Shown here: positions 9,425-20,894 of the stretch, one piece after another | Layout: each line of letters opens with the position of its first letter | Position numbering within the stretch: position 1 is the stretch's first letter | Source of the DNA: Candidatus Rubrivivax defluviihabitans | Lineage (GTDB): Bacteria > Pseudomonadota > Gammaproteobacteria > Burkholderiales > Burkholderiaceae_C | Length of the DNA: 64,000 nucleotides | Direction of reading: 5' to 3' | Assembly: GCA_016709385.1 (NCBI GenBank) | Contig: JADJMW010000022.1 | Location: forward strand, 496,001-560,000 | Notes under the pieces: generated by a model | Told to the model about the DNA's origin: nothing | The model's input: only the letters and a program-made list of their open reading frames with translations | Databases searched by the model: none | Program-made: the position numbers and the translations under genes

Positions 9425-11491
9425 ATGACCGAACTGAAAGACGTCGAACAGGAGGTCAGCCGCTTCCGGCTGCGCCTGTTGGCGGCCGCGCTCTTCGTGC
9501 TGCTGGCCTTCGGCCTGTTGGCGGCGCGCCTGGTGCACCTGCAGGTCTTCCGCCACGACGAGCTGGCCACGCAGGCCGAGGCCAACCGCATCGCGGTGGT
9601 GCCCATCGTGCCCAATCGCGGCCTCATCGTCGACCGCAACGGCGTCGTGCTGGCCACCAACTACTCGGCCTACACGCTGGAGCTGGCGCCGCAGCGTGGT
9701 GCAAGCGGGGCGGCCGAACTGGAGGCGCTCATCGACGAACTCGCCACGGTGGTCGAGATCGGGCCGCGCGACCGCCGCCGCTTCAAGCGCCTGCAGGAGG
9801 AGCTCAAGGGCGCCGACTCGCTGCCGATCCGCACCCGGCTCAGCGACGAGGAGGTGGCGCGCTTCATGGCCCAGCGCTTCCGCTTCCCCGGCGCGGACAT
9901 CAAGGCGCGGCTGTTCCGCCACTATCCGCTGGGCGAGACCGGCAGCCACCTGCTGGGCTACATCGGCCGCATCAACCCGGCCGAGAAGAAGGTCATGGAG
10001 GACTGGGACGAAGCCGAGCAGGGCAACTACAAGGGCACCGACTACATCGGCAAGCTCGGGCTGGAGCAGCGCTACGAACGCGAACTGCACGGAACCGCCG
10101 GTTTCGAGCAGGTGGAGACGAGTGCCGGCGGCCGCGCCGTGCGGCGGCTGAGCAGCCACCCGCCGACGCCGGGCGACAAGCTGGTGCTGTCCATCGATAT
10201 CCGGCTGCAGGCGCTGGTGGAAGAGATGTTCGGCGACCGTCGCGGTGCGCTGGTGGCGCTGGACCCGCGCAACGGCGAGGTGCTGGCCTTCGTGAGCAAG
10301 CCCACCTTCGACCCCAACCTGTTCGTCGACGGCATCGACGCGGAGAGCTGGCGCGAGCTCAACGAGTCGCCCGACAAGCCCTTGCTGAACCGGGCGCTGC
10401 GCGGCACCTACCCGCCGGGTTCGACCTTCAAGCCCTTCATGGCCATGGCGGCGCTGAACAGCGGCAAGCGCGGCGCCGGCACCATCATCAACGACGGTGG
10501 CAGCTTCCAGTTCGGTGGCCACACCTTCCGCAGCTACGGCGACAAGGGCGTGGGCCCGGTGGACATGCACCGCTCCATAGTCAAGTCGAGCAACGTCTAC
10601 TACTACTCGCTGGCCAACGAGATGGGCGTGGATCTCATCCACGAGCAGCTCGAGCCCTTCGGCTTCGGCGTGCGCACCGGCATCGACATGGACGGCGAGG
10701 TGACGGGCGTGCTGCCTTCCACCGACTGGAAGAAGCGCTACTACAAGAAGCCCGAGCAGCAGCGCTGGTATGCGGGCGAGACCATCTCGCTGGGCATCGG
10801 TCAGGGCTACAACAACTTCACCATGTTGCAGCTGGCCAGTGCCGCGGGCACGCTCGTCTCCGGCGGCCAGCGCTTCCGGCCGCGGCTGGTGCGCGAGGTC
10901 GAGGACGTGATCAGCGGTCAGCGCCAGCGCCTGTCCAGCGACGCGCTGGAGCCGCTGCCGCTGAAGCCCGAGCACGTGGCGCTGATCCGCAGCGCGATGC
11001 ACGGCGTGACGCAGGAAGGCACCGGCACCCGCGTCTTCGCCGGCGCGCCCTACGCCAGCGGCGGCAAGACCGGCACGGCGCAGGCCGTCGGCGTCGGTCG
11101 CAACGAAAAATACAATGCCGCCAAGCTCGAGGAGTTCAAGCGCGACCACTCGCTGTACATCGCCGCGGCACCGATCGATTCGCCCACGGTGGTGCTGGCG
11201 GTGGTGGTGGAGAACGCCGGCTTCGGCGCCGCCGCCGCCGCGCCGATCGCACGCCGCGTCTTCGACTACCTGCTGCTCGGCCACTGGCCCAGCGAAGAGG
11301 ACATGGCGGCGACGCGCGAAGGCCGCTCGGCCGCACCCGTGGGCACACCGCGGGTGGCAGCCGAAATGCCGCTGCCAGGTCCGCCTTCGGCGGCGGACAT
11401 CGCTGCCTCGGCCCCAGGCGCTGCTGCCGCAGCCAGCGCGCCGCCGCCGGCACTGCGGCAGGCGGCCGCCGCGCAGGTGCCTGCACGATGA
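9425..11491 (+). CDS. mrdA: Penicillin-binding protein 2 (elongation-specific transpeptidase)
   Basis: A 688-residue class B PBP that crosslinks peptidoglycan during elongation with RodA. It has one N-terminal membrane helix (about residues 19-42), then the pedestal domain, then the transpeptidase domain. Active-site motifs are S333-T-F-K336 in PGSTFKPF, S388-S-N390 in KSSNVYYYS, and K548-T-G in GGKTGTAQ. The C-terminal 70 or so residues are Ala/Pro-rich and probably disordered. It overlaps rodA by four bases (ATGA). Confidence 0.96.
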   Translation: MTELKDVEQEVSRFRLRLLAAALFVLLAFGLLAARLVHLQVFRHDELATQAEANRIAVVPIVPNRGLIVDRNGVVLATNYSAYTLELAPQRGASGAAELEALIDELATVVEIGPRDRRRFKRLQEELKGADSLPIRTRLSDEEVARFMAQRFRFPGADIKARLFRHYPLGETGSHLLGYIGRINPAEKKVMEDWDEAEQGNYKGTDYIGKLGLEQRYERELHGTAGFEQVETSAGGRAVRRLSSHPPTPGDKLVLSIDIRLQALVEEMFGDRRGALVALDPRNGEVLAFVSKPTFDPNLFVDGIDAESWRELNESPDKPLLNRALRGTYPPGSTFKPFMAMAALNSGKRGAGTIINDGGSFQFGGHTFRSYGDKGVGPVDMHRSIVKSSNVYYYSLANEMGVDLIHEQLEPFGFGVRTGIDMDGEVTGVLPSTDWKKRYYKKPEQQRWYAGETISLGIGQGYNNFTMLQLASAAGTLVSGGQRFRPRLVREVEDVISGQRQRLSSDALEPLPLKPEHVALIRSAMHGVTQEGTGTRVFAGAPYASGGKTGTAQAVGVGRNEKYNAAKLEEFKRDHSLYIAAAPIDSPTVVLAVVVENAGFGAAAAAPIARRVFDYLLLGHWPSEEDMAATREGRSAAPVGTPRVAAEMPLPGPPSAADIAASAPGAAAAASAPPPALRQAAAAQVPAR

Positions 11492-12645
11492 GCGCCAGCT
11501 TCGCGCCGCCTTCGCCGTGGCCGCGGTTGAAGCGCATCTTCGGTGGCTTCGACGGCCCGCTGCTGCTGGCCATGACGCTGCTGGCCGCCGTGGGGCTGGT
11601 GGCGATGTACTCCGCCGGCTACGACCACGGCACGCGCTTCGTCGACCATGGCCGCAACATGCTGCTGGCGCTGGCCGTGCTGTTCGTGGTGGCGCAGGTG
11701 CCGCCGCAGAAGCTGCAGCAGCTGGCGGTGCCGCTGTACGCCGCCGGGCTGGTGCTGCTGGTGGCTACCGCCGTGTTCGGCATCACGCGCAAGGGCGCCA
11801 CGCGCTGGCTGGCGCTGGGCCCGCTGGTGATCCAGCCCAGCGAGGTGCTGAAAATCGCCACGCCGCTGATGCTGGCCTGGTGGTTCCAGAAGCGCGAGGC
11901 CCAGGCCCGCCTGTTCGACTTCGTCGTTGCCGCGGCCTTGCTGCTGGTGCCGGTGGCGCTGGTCATCAAGCAGCCCGACCTCGGCACCGCGTTGCTCATC
12001 CTGGCCGGCGGCCTTTACGTGATCTTCTTCGCCGGCCTGTCCTGGAAGCTGGTGCTGCCGGCGCTGGCCGTGGGCGCGGTAGGCATAGTCGCGCTGGTGA
12101 TCGCCGCCGACGCCATCTGCCAGCCCGGCGTGGACTGGGTCGTCCTGCGCGACTACCAGCGCCAGCGCGTGTGCACGCTGCTCGACCCCACCAAGGACCC
12201 GCTGGGCGCGGGCTTCCACATCATCCAGGGCATGATCGCCATCGGCTCCGGCGGCCTGGCCGGCAAGGGCTTCATGCAGGGCACGCAGACGCACCTGGAG
12301 TTCATCCCCGAGCGCACCACCGACTTCATCTTCGCCGCCTTCTCCGAGGAGTTCGGCCTGGCCGGCGTGCTGGTGCTGCTGGCGTGCTTCGTCTTCCTGA
12401 TCTTCCGCGGCCTGATGATCGCCGCCGAGGCGCCCACCGTCTTCACGCGGCTGCTGGCCGGCGCGGTGACCATGAGCTTCTTCACCTACGCCTTCGTCAA
12501 CATGGGCATGGTCAGCGGCATCCTGCCGGTGGTGGGCGTGCCGCTGCCCTTCGTCAGCTACGGCGGCACGGCGATGGTCTCGCTGGGGCTGGGGCTGGGC
12601 ATCCTGATGTCGGTGGCCAAGAGCCGCCGGCTGGTGCAGAGCTGA
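11488..12645 (+). CDS. rodA: Peptidoglycan glycosyltransferase RodA (SEDS family)
   Basis: A 385-residue polytopic SEDS glycosyltransferase that polymerises lipid II together with PBP2. About ten membrane helices are visible. Conserved segments are GATRWLALGPLVIQPSEVLKI, KQPDLGTALLI (catalytic Asp region), the ERTTDFIFAAFSEEFGL block and GILPVVGVPLPFVSYGG near the end. It is coupled to mrdA by an ATGA overlap and is the last gene of the elongasome operon. The next gene is convergent. Confidence 0.96.
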   Translation: MSASFAPPSPWPRLKRIFGGFDGPLLLAMTLLAAVGLVAMYSAGYDHGTRFVDHGRNMLLALAVLFVVAQVPPQKLQQLAVPLYAAGLVLLVATAVFGITRKGATRWLALGPLVIQPSEVLKIATPLMLAWWFQKREAQARLFDFVVAAALLLVPVALVIKQPDLGTALLILAGGLYVIFFAGLSWKLVLPALAVGAVGIVALVIAADAICQPGVDWVVLRDYQRQRVCTLLDPTKDPLGAGFHIIQGMIAIGSGGLAGKGFMQGTQTHLEFIPERTTDFIFAAFSEEFGLAGVLVLLACFVFLIFRGLMIAAEAPTVFTRLLAGAVTMSFFTYAFVNMGMVSGILPVVGVPLPFVSYGGTAMVSLGLGLGILMSVAKSRRLVQS

Positions 12646-12700
12646 TGCTGCGCCCGCTTGCCCAGGGGTCGGCGCAGGCCCGCCGGAAAACCAGCCAGGC

Positions 12701-14260
12701 TCAGCGCTGGCCGGACGCCGGCAGCACGGTTGGTTCCGGCGGCACGGCCACCGCGGGCGCAGCCGTGGCGGCCGGACCCGGCGCGGCACTTCTCGTGCCC
12801 GGCAGCACGAAGCGAACGGTGAACAGCGCGCCCGGAGCCGCCGCCGGCTCGGCACCACCCGGCCGCGCATCGGCGACCGTGACCTCGGCGCCGTGGCGCT
12901 GCGCGACCTCGGCCACGATGGCCAGGCCCAGGCCGCTGCCGTCGACCTGCGTGCCCAGCGCGCGATAGAACGGCCGGAAGACGGCCTCGCGCTCGGCCGC
13001 CGGGATGCCGGGGCCGCTGTCCTCGACCTGCAGCGACACCGCCTGGCCCAGGGCATCGGCGACGATGCGCGCCGTGACGGTGCCGCCCGGCGGCGTGTAG
13101 CGCAGGGCGTTGTCGACCAGGTTGCGCACCATCTCGCTCAGCAGCACCGGCTCGGCCATCAGCCGCGTGCCGGCGCTGCCGGGTTCGGGGCCTTCGTAGC
13201 CCAGGTCGATGCGCCGCTCCATGGCGCGCGGAACGAAGTCGCGCACCACGGCGCGCGTGACCGCCGCCAGGTCGACCGGGCGCCGGCGCGCTTCCAGGCC
13301 GGCATCCTCGGCACGCGCCATGGCCAGCAGCTGGTTGACCATGTGCGCGGCGCGCTGGCTGGAAAAGGCGATCTGGCGCAGCGAGTGCTTCATCGTCGCG
13401 GCGTCGGCACGGCCGCCGTCGATGTCGCGCGCGGCCAGTTCGGCCTGCGTGCGCAGGCCCGCCAGCGGTGTCTTCAACTGGTGCGCGGCGTCGGCCAGGA
13501 AGTGGCGCTGGGTGGCGATGGTGCGGTCCAGCCGCTGCAGCAGGTCGTTGATGGCGCGCACCAGCGGCGCCACCTCGTCGGGCACGTCGGCCTCGGCCAT
13601 CGGGCTCAGGTCGGTGCTTTCGCGCTTGCGGATGCGCTGCTGCAGCCGGGCCAGCGGGCGGATGCCGCGCGCCAGTGCAAACCACACCAGCACCACCGCC
13701 AGCGGCAGGATCACGAACTGCGGCAGGATCACGCCCTTGATGATCTCGGTGGCCAGCGTGGAACGCTTGCCCAGCGTCTCGGCCACCTGCACCAGCGCTT
13801 CGCTGCGGCCGCCCTCGGCCGGCTGGGGCAGCCGCAGCCAGGCCACGCGCACCGGCTCGTCACCGACCTGGTCGTCGCGAAAACGAACGGCCGCAGCGTC
13901 GGTCGGGCCGTCCAGCGGCACCGTCAGTGCCGGCTCGCCGGCCAGCAGCTCACCGCGGCGGCCCAGCACCTGGTAATAGACGCGGTCCTCGTCGTCGGCA
14001 CGGGTCAGCGCCGCGGCGGCGCTTTCCAGCGCCAGTCGCGCGGCGCCAGACGCACCGGCGTCGGGCGCCACCTGAACCTCGGTCTGTCGCGCCAGCACGC
14101 GCACCACCTCGGCCAGGTCGCGATCGTAGGGGCGGTTGGCGATGGCCTGCGCGGCGATCCAGGTCAGGCCCAGGCTCATGGGCCACAGCAACAGCAACGG
14201 GGCGAGCATCCAGTCGAGGATCTCGCCAAAAAGCGAGCGCTGCTCGTGGCGGGCCAGCAT
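12701..14260 (-). CDS. Two-component sensor histidine kinase, TctE/QseC-like
   Basis: A 519-residue membrane sensor kinase. It has a first membrane helix at about residues 18-38, a periplasmic sensing segment to about 170 that looks like the TctE/QseC N-terminal domain, and a second helix at about 177-198. A short linker and the dimerisation helix with phospho-accepting H260 (FLADAAHQLKTPLAG) follow. The ATPase domain has the N box RNLVDNALRYTPP, G1 DSGPGIP and G2 GSGLGLAIV. The tail is Pro/Ala-rich. It lies 42 bases behind its cognate regulator. The stimulus is unknown, and no tripartite tricarboxylate transporter genes are nearby. Confidence 0.92.
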   Translation of the reverse strand: MLARHEQRSLFGEILDWMLAPLLLLWPMSLGLTWIAAQAIANRPYDRDLAEVVRVLARQTEVQVAPDAGASGAARLALESAAAALTRADDEDRVYYQVLGRRGELLAGEPALTVPLDGPTDAAAVRFRDDQVGDEPVRVAWLRLPQPAEGGRSEALVQVAETLGKRSTLATEIIKGVILPQFVILPLAVVLVWFALARGIRPLARLQQRIRKRESTDLSPMAEADVPDEVAPLVRAINDLLQRLDRTIATQRHFLADAAHQLKTPLAGLRTQAELAARDIDGGRADAATMKHSLRQIAFSSQRAAHMVNQLLAMARAEDAGLEARRRPVDLAAVTRAVVRDFVPRAMERRIDLGYEGPEPGSAGTRLMAEPVLLSEMVRNLVDNALRYTPPGGTVTARIVADALGQAVSLQVEDSGPGIPAAEREAVFRPFYRALGTQVDGSGLGLAIVAEVAQRHGAEVTVADARPGGAEPAAAPGALFTVRFVLPGTRSAAPGPAATAAPAVAVPPEPTVLPASGQR

Positions 14261-14302
14261 GGGATTCAGGCGCGCGCGGCCGGCGCCGGCAGCGGCAAGG
14301 CG

Positions 14303-14974
14303 TCAGGCGGCAATCTTTTCCAGGCAGTAGCCCAGGCCCCGCACGGTGGCGATGCGCACCGGCCCCTGCTCGATCTTCTTGCGCAGGCGATGGATATAGA
14401 CCTCGATGGCATTGTTGCTGACCTCTTCGCCCCACTCGCACAGCCGCTCCACCAGCTGGTCCTTGCTGACCAGCCGGCCGGCGCGCTGCAGCAGCACTTC
14501 GAGCAGACTGAGTTCACGCGCCGACAACTCCACCATCTGGTCGTTCAGGTAGGCCACGCGGCCGGTGGCATCGAAGGTGAGCGGGCCGTGCTTGAGCAGG
14601 CTGGACGCCGTGCCCAGGCCGCGCCGTGTGAGCGCGCGCACCCGGGCCTCCAGTTCCTGCAGCGAGAACGGCTTGGCCATGTAGTCGTCGGCGCCCAGGT
14701 CCAGGCCCTTGACGCGCTGCTCGACGCTGTCGGCCGCGGTGAGGATCAACACCGGCACGCTGCTGCCGCGGCCGCGCATCTTGCGCAGCACCTCGAAACC
14801 GTGCATCCTGGGCAGGCCCAGGTCGAGGATCACGAGGTCGAATTCGTGCGAGGCCAGCGCGGCGTCGGCCTCGCTGCCGGTATTCACCTGGTCGACGGCA
14901 TAACCCGAGGCGCGCAGCGAACGCAGCAGGCCGTCGGCCAGGACCTGGTCGTCTTCGGCGATGAGGATGCGCAT
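14303..14974 (-). CDS. OmpR/PhoB-family response regulator, TctD/QseB-like
   Basis: A 223-residue regulator with an N-terminal receiver domain. The acidic pocket is E8-D9-D10, the phospho-acceptor D51 is in VILDLGLPRMHG, and the conserved lysine is in DDYMAKPFSL (K101). The C-terminal half is a winged-helix DNA-binding domain (VSNNAIEVYIHRLRKKIE...VRGLGYCLEK). The ATG at 14974 starts at the canonical MRILIAEDD and has an AGAGGAG site upstream. An earlier ATG at 15010 only adds twelve unconserved residues. It is cotranscribed with the downstream kinase and divergent from recA. Confidence 0.93.
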   Translation of the reverse strand: MRILIAEDDQVLADGLLRSLRASGYAVDQVNTGSEADAALASHEFDLVILDLGLPRMHGFEVLRKMRGRGSSVPVLILTAADSVEQRVKGLDLGADDYMAKPFSLQELEARVRALTRRGLGTASSLLKHGPLTFDATGRVAYLNDQMVELSARELSLLEVLLQRAGRLVSKDQLVERLCEWGEEVSNNAIEVYIHRLRKKIEQGPVRIATVRGLGYCLEKIAA

Positions 14975-15093
14975 GGTCTTGTCTCCTCTGGGCAGTGGCT
15001 GCGTGGCCACCGACTCTGGGCGGGAAGACCGATTCTAGGTCGGCATCGGCGTGGCCGATATCAGGGTCCAGCGCGTCACCCCCCTAAAAATAA

Positions 15094-15122
15094 CTGTACG
15101 CATATCCAGCTTCTGACATAAT
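15094..15122 (+). promoter_or_regulatory. recA promoter region with LexA (SOS) box
   Basis: CTGTACGCATATCCAG at 15094-15109 matches the LexA consensus CTGT-N8-ACAG at seven of the eight fixed bases. A -10-like CATAAT follows at 15117-15122, so the box covers the place where the -35 hexamer should be. The recA ATG lies 24 bases further on. This matches the family arrangement of LexA-repressed, damage-induced recA promoters. The match is seen in the sequence; repression by LexA is inferred. Confidence 0.8.
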
Positions 15123-15145
15123 CTGCACTCAATCAGGAGGCCACC

Positions 15146-16186
<1,041 letters not shown>

Positions 16187-16262
16187 GCGGCGGCTGGCCG
16201 TCGGCACGGCAGGCCTGCGGCGACCCCTGGCCGGCAACGCAGCAACCCAACGGACGGCAGCG

Positions 16263-16739
16263 TTGGCCTTCGGGACGCTTTCGGTGAAGGGCCGGGCGCT
16301 GCGCTACCTGGCACAGCGCGAACATTCACGCGCCGAGCTCGAGCGCAAGCTGGCGCGCCATGTCGAAGATGGCCCCAACACCTCGGCGGCAGAACAGATT
16401 GCCAAGGCGCTGGACGAACTCAGCGCGCATGGCCTCATCAGCGAGGCCCGCGTCGCCGAGTCGGTGCTCACGAGCCAGGCCTCGCGATTCGGTGCCCGGC
16501 GGCTTCGGCAGACGCTGCAGGCCAAGGGCCTGGCGCCGGCGCTCGTGGCCGCCACCGTGCAGCAGGCGCGGGGTACGGAGCTGGAGCGCGCCCGCGAACT
16601 CTGGCGCCGGCGCTTCGGCGCTCCGCCGGCCGATGCGGCCGAGCGCGCCCGCCAGATGCGCTTCCTGGCGAGCCGCGGCTTCGAAGGCGACGTCATCCGC
16701 CGCGTCGTGCGCGGCCTGCAAGACGATCCCGACTTGTAA
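16263..16739 (+). CDS. recX: Regulatory protein RecX
   Basis: A RecX homologue that modulates RecA filaments; about 158 residues from the chosen start. Conserved segments are KGRALRYLAQREHSRAELERKL, ISEARVAESVL and the C-terminal RQMRFLASRGFEGDVIRRVV. I chose the TTG at 16263 (MAFGTLSVKGRALR) because it gives the usual family N-terminus. GTG at 16284 is the alternative. The frame is open further back into recA but unconserved there. It lies 76 bases after recA and is probably cotranscribed with it. Confidence 0.85.
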   Translation: MAFGTLSVKGRALRYLAQREHSRAELERKLARHVEDGPNTSAAEQIAKALDELSAHGLISEARVAESVLTSQASRFGARRLRQTLQAKGLAPALVAATVQQARGTELERARELWRRRFGAPPADAAERARQMRFLASRGFEGDVIRRVVRGLQDDPDL

Positions 16740-16976
16740 GGCAGAGCGTCGGGACCGCGTGCTAAATTTGCCGGCGCGCTGTTCCGGCGCCCATCGACCA
16801 CCCCGATGCCCCTTTCGCCCGCGGCCCCTGCACGCCCGTCGACGCGCCGCCGTCTTGTTCACCGCCACCCGCCATTGCCCGTCCACGGCGAAAACGCGGC
16901 CGCAGCGCCGCCGCCAGGTCACCGCGCCGCCGTGGGCGCGACCCCTTCCGATTGAGCCAACGAGCGAGGAGCCCCG

Positions 16977-18137
<1,161 letters not shown>

Positions 18138-18156
18138 CGCCCAGCGAGAACACACC

Positions 18157-19050
18157 ATGAGCATCCTGATCAACAAGGACACCCGCGTCATCACGCAGGG
18201 CATCACCGGCAAGACGGGGCAGTTCCATACCCGCATGTGCCGCGACTACGCCAACGGCAAGAACTGCTTCGTCGCCGGCGTCAACCCGAAGAAGGCCGGC
18301 GAGGACTTCGAAGGCATTCCCATCTTCGCCAGTGTCAAGGACGCCAAGGCGCAGACCGGCGCCAGCGTCAGCGTGATCTACGTGCCGCCCGCCGGCGCCG
18401 CGGCGGCGATCTGGGAAGCGGTGGAAGCCGACCTGGACCTGGCCATCTGCATCACCGAAGGCATCCCCATCAAGGACATGCTCGAGGTGCGCAACCGCAT
18501 GAAAAAGAAGGAAGCCGCCGGCGGCAAGCGCACGCTGCTGCTCGGCCCCAACTGCCCCGGCACGATCACGCCCGACGAGATCAAGATCGGCATCATGCCG
18601 GGCCACATCCACCGGCCCGGCCGCGTCGGCGTGGTCAGCCGCTCCGGCACGCTGACCTATGAAGCCGTGGCGCAGCTCACCGAGCTCGGCATCGGCCAGA
18701 GCTCGGCCGTGGGCATCGGCGGCGACCCCATCAACGGCCTCAAGCACATCGACATCATGCGGCTGTTCAACGACGACCCGGACACCGACGCCGTGATCAT
18801 GATCGGCGAGATCGGCGGCCCCGACGAGGCCGAGGCCGCGCGCTGGTGCAAGGCCAATATGAAAAAGCCCGTCGTCGGCTTCATCGCCGGCGTCACCGCG
18901 CCGGCAGGCAAGCGCATGGGCCATGCCGGCGCCCTGATCAGCGGCGGCGCCGACACCGCCGACGCCAAGCTGGCCATCATGGAGGAGTGCGGCTTCACGG
19001 TCACGCGCAACCCGTCCGAAATGGGCCGCCTGCTCAAGGGCCTGCTCTAG
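18157..19050 (+). CDS. sucD: Succinyl-CoA synthetase alpha subunit
   Basis: A 297-residue SucD, the subunit that binds CoA and carries the phosphohistidine. Landmarks are TRVITQGITGKTGQFHT (Rossmann fold), LLGPNCPGTITP, GIMPGHIHRPGRVGVVSRSG, and GHAGALISGG, which contains the phosphorylated histidine. It is the partner of sucC in a two-gene operon, with a strong terminator just downstream. Confidence 0.97.
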   Translation: MSILINKDTRVITQGITGKTGQFHTRMCRDYANGKNCFVAGVNPKKAGEDFEGIPIFASVKDAKAQTGASVSVIYVPPAGAAAAIWEAVEADLDLAICITEGIPIKDMLEVRNRMKKKEAAGGKRTLLLGPNCPGTITPDEIKIGIMPGHIHRPGRVGVVSRSGTLTYEAVAQLTELGIGQSSAVGIGGDPINGLKHIDIMRLFNDDPDTDAVIMIGEIGGPDEAEAARWCKANMKKPVVGFIAGVTAPAGKRMGHAGALISGGADTADAKLAIMEECGFTVTRNPSEMGRLLKGLL

Positions 19051-19077
19051 CCGCCGCGGCGGGGCCGTCGCACCACG

Positions 19078-19104
19078 GGCCGCCTGCGGGCGGCCTGTTT
19101 CTTT
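19078..19104 (+). terminator. Rho-independent terminator after sucCD
   Basis: A 7-bp GC stem (GGCCGCC, TGCG loop, GGCGGCC) at 19078-19095 is followed by TGTTTCTTT. It lies 28 bases after the sucD stop codon and ahead of the terC gene, so it should end the sucCD transcript. Confidence 0.75.
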
Positions 19105-19245
19105 GCCGCCGGCGTCGCCCCCGGCGCCGTGCACCGGGTCGGGCCGGCAGCGCTGCCGCGGACGTGCCGGCCGCCCGCCACTAAACTCGCTCGCTGCCGT
19201 TCACGCCCCCGATCATCACCCGCGCCCGCCAGGAAAGCCGTTCCG

Positions 19246-19983
19246 ATGGATCAGTTCATGCACGCCGAGTTCTGGGTCGCCGTCGGCCAGATCATCCTGA
19301 TCGACATCCTGCTCGGCGGCGACAACGCCGTGGTCATCGCGCTGGCCTGCCGCAAGCTGCCGCCGAAGCTGCGCACCAAGGGCATCCTGTGGGGCACCGC
19401 CGGCGCCATCGGGCTGCGCGTGGTGCTGATCTTCTTCGCCCTCACGCTGCTGGCCATCCCCTACCTCAAGATCGTCGGCGCGCTCTTGCTGGTGTGGATC
19501 GGCGTCAAGCTGCTGGCCCCCGACGACGAGGAAGGCCACGGCAATATCCAGGCCTCTGACCGGCTGTGGACGGCCATCAAGACCATCATCGTGGCCGACC
19601 TGGTGATGAGCGTGGACAACGTCATCGCCATCGCCGGTGCCGCCGAAAGCGTGGGCGGTGACCACAAGATGCCGCTGGTGATCTTCGGTCTGCTGGTGTC
19701 GATACCGATCATCGTCTGGGGCAGCCAGCTCGTGATCAAGCTGATGGACCGCTTCCCCGTGATCATCACGCTGGGCGGCATGCTGCTGGGCTGGATCGCC
19801 GGCACGATGGCCGTCACCGACCCCGCGGTGCTCGGCCAAGTGCCGACGCTGTCGCCGGGCCAACCCGGCACGGTACCCGAGGTGCTGGCCAGCGTGCGCT
19901 ATGGCGCCGGCCTGGCGGGGGCGCTGTTGGTGCTGGCCATCGGCCTGCTGCTCAAACGTCGCGCGGCCGCGGCCGCGACCTGA
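19246..19983 (+). CDS. TerC-family integral membrane protein (YjbE-like)
   Basis: A 245-residue protein with about seven hydrophobic segments. It carries the two family signatures, ILLGGDNAVVIALACRKLP near the N-terminus and DLVMSVDNVIAIAGAA in the middle; each holds the conserved acidic residue and Asn. Members of this family take part in metal (often manganese) export or loading of exoenzymes. The older tellurium-resistance label is not evidence of function here. The Ser/Thr kinase gene starts 14 bases after its stop codon, so it heads a cluster of signalling genes. Confidence 0.9.
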   Translation: MDQFMHAEFWVAVGQIILIDILLGGDNAVVIALACRKLPPKLRTKGILWGTAGAIGLRVVLIFFALTLLAIPYLKIVGALLLVWIGVKLLAPDDEEGHGNIQASDRLWTAIKTIIVADLVMSVDNVIAIAGAAESVGGDHKMPLVIFGLLVSIPIIVWGSQLVIKLMDRFPVIITLGGMLLGWIAGTMAVTDPAVLGQVPTLSPGQPGTVPEVLASVRYGAGLAGALLVLAIGLLLKRRAAAAAT

Positions 19984-19996
19984 CGCCGCGCGGCCG

Positions 19997-20857
19997 ATGC
20001 GCGCCGAACCGCGAGCGGGCAGGTGCGTGGCCGGCTTGCGCCTGCGGCGCCAGATCGGCCAGGGCACGCAGAGCACGGTCTTCCTCGCCGAGCCGGTCGC
20101 CGGCGGCCCGGCCGTGGTCTTGAAACTGGTCAGCCTGGCCGGCGCCGACGAACGCGCCCGTCAGGCGTTCCTGGCCGGCGCCGACACGGCGCGCCGGCTC
20201 GTCCATCCGGGCATCGTGGCCGTGCTGGGCGCCGGAGTCGAAGGCGAGCTCGGCTGGCTGGCCATGGAAGCGGTGCCCGGCATCAGCCTGGGCCGCTACA
20301 CGCATCCCGCGCGACTGCTGCCCGAACCTCTGGTCTTGCACGTGGCCGAGGTCGTGGCCGGCGCGCTGGAGCATGCCCACCGCCAAGGCGTCGTGCACCG
20401 CGACGTCAAGCCCGCCAACATCCTGGTGCACTGGCCCAGCGACACCATCAAGCTGGCCGACTTCGGCCTGGCGCGGGCCGTCGACGCGGACCAGACGGCC
20501 ACGGGTGTCGTGCCCGGATCGCCCGCTTTCATGGCCCCGGAGCAACTGGCCGGCAGCGTGCCCACGCCGGCCTCCGATTTCTACGCCCTGGGCGTGACGC
20601 TGTTCCAACTCCTCACCGGGCGCCTGCCGCACGAGGCAGAGACCCTGGGCGATTTGCTGCGGCGCGTGTCCAGCCAGCCCGCACCCGACCTGCGCACATG
20701 GCGGCCCGACCTGCCCGCGCCGCTGGCCGGGCTGGTGGCAGGCCTGCTGGCCATCGATCCGGCTTGCCGTCCGGCCGGCGGCCCGACCTTGCGACAGGCG
20801 CTGCAACAGGCGCTGCACCCTGCGCAAGGTGCCGACAGCGGTGCGAAGTCACGCTGA
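19997..20857 (+). CDS. Hanks-type serine/threonine protein kinase
   Basis: A 286-residue soluble eukaryotic-like kinase. Motifs in order are the glycine loop IGQGTQSTVFLA, the ATP-anchoring lysine K43 in VVLKLV, catalytic HRDVKPAN (D136), DFGLAR (D155), and the activation segment ending PGSPAFMAPEQL. It is a single kinase domain with no membrane helix and no PASTA repeats. It lies in a run with a PP2C phosphatase and an FHA protein, so its likely partners are adjacent: the phosphatase would reverse its action and the FHA protein would bind phosphothreonine. The start is the ATG at 19997; earlier in-frame ATGs lie inside terC. Confidence 0.92.
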   Translation: MRAEPRAGRCVAGLRLRRQIGQGTQSTVFLAEPVAGGPAVVLKLVSLAGADERARQAFLAGADTARRLVHPGIVAVLGAGVEGELGWLAMEAVPGISLGRYTHPARLLPEPLVLHVAEVVAGALEHAHRQGVVHRDVKPANILVHWPSDTIKLADFGLARAVDADQTATGVVPGSPAFMAPEQLAGSVPTPASDFYALGVTLFQLLTGRLPHEAETLGDLLRRVSSQPAPDLRTWRPDLPAPLAGLVAGLLAIDPACRPAGGPTLRQALQQALHPAQGADSGAKSR

Positions 20858-20894
20858 ACTGCGGTTTGCACGCGGGGGCCGGCCCGTTGAACCG

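Noticed and set aside
16740..16976. Promoter for sucC (TTGTAA ... TAAATT)
   Set aside because: The two hexamers are 23 bases apart, too far for a standard promoter.
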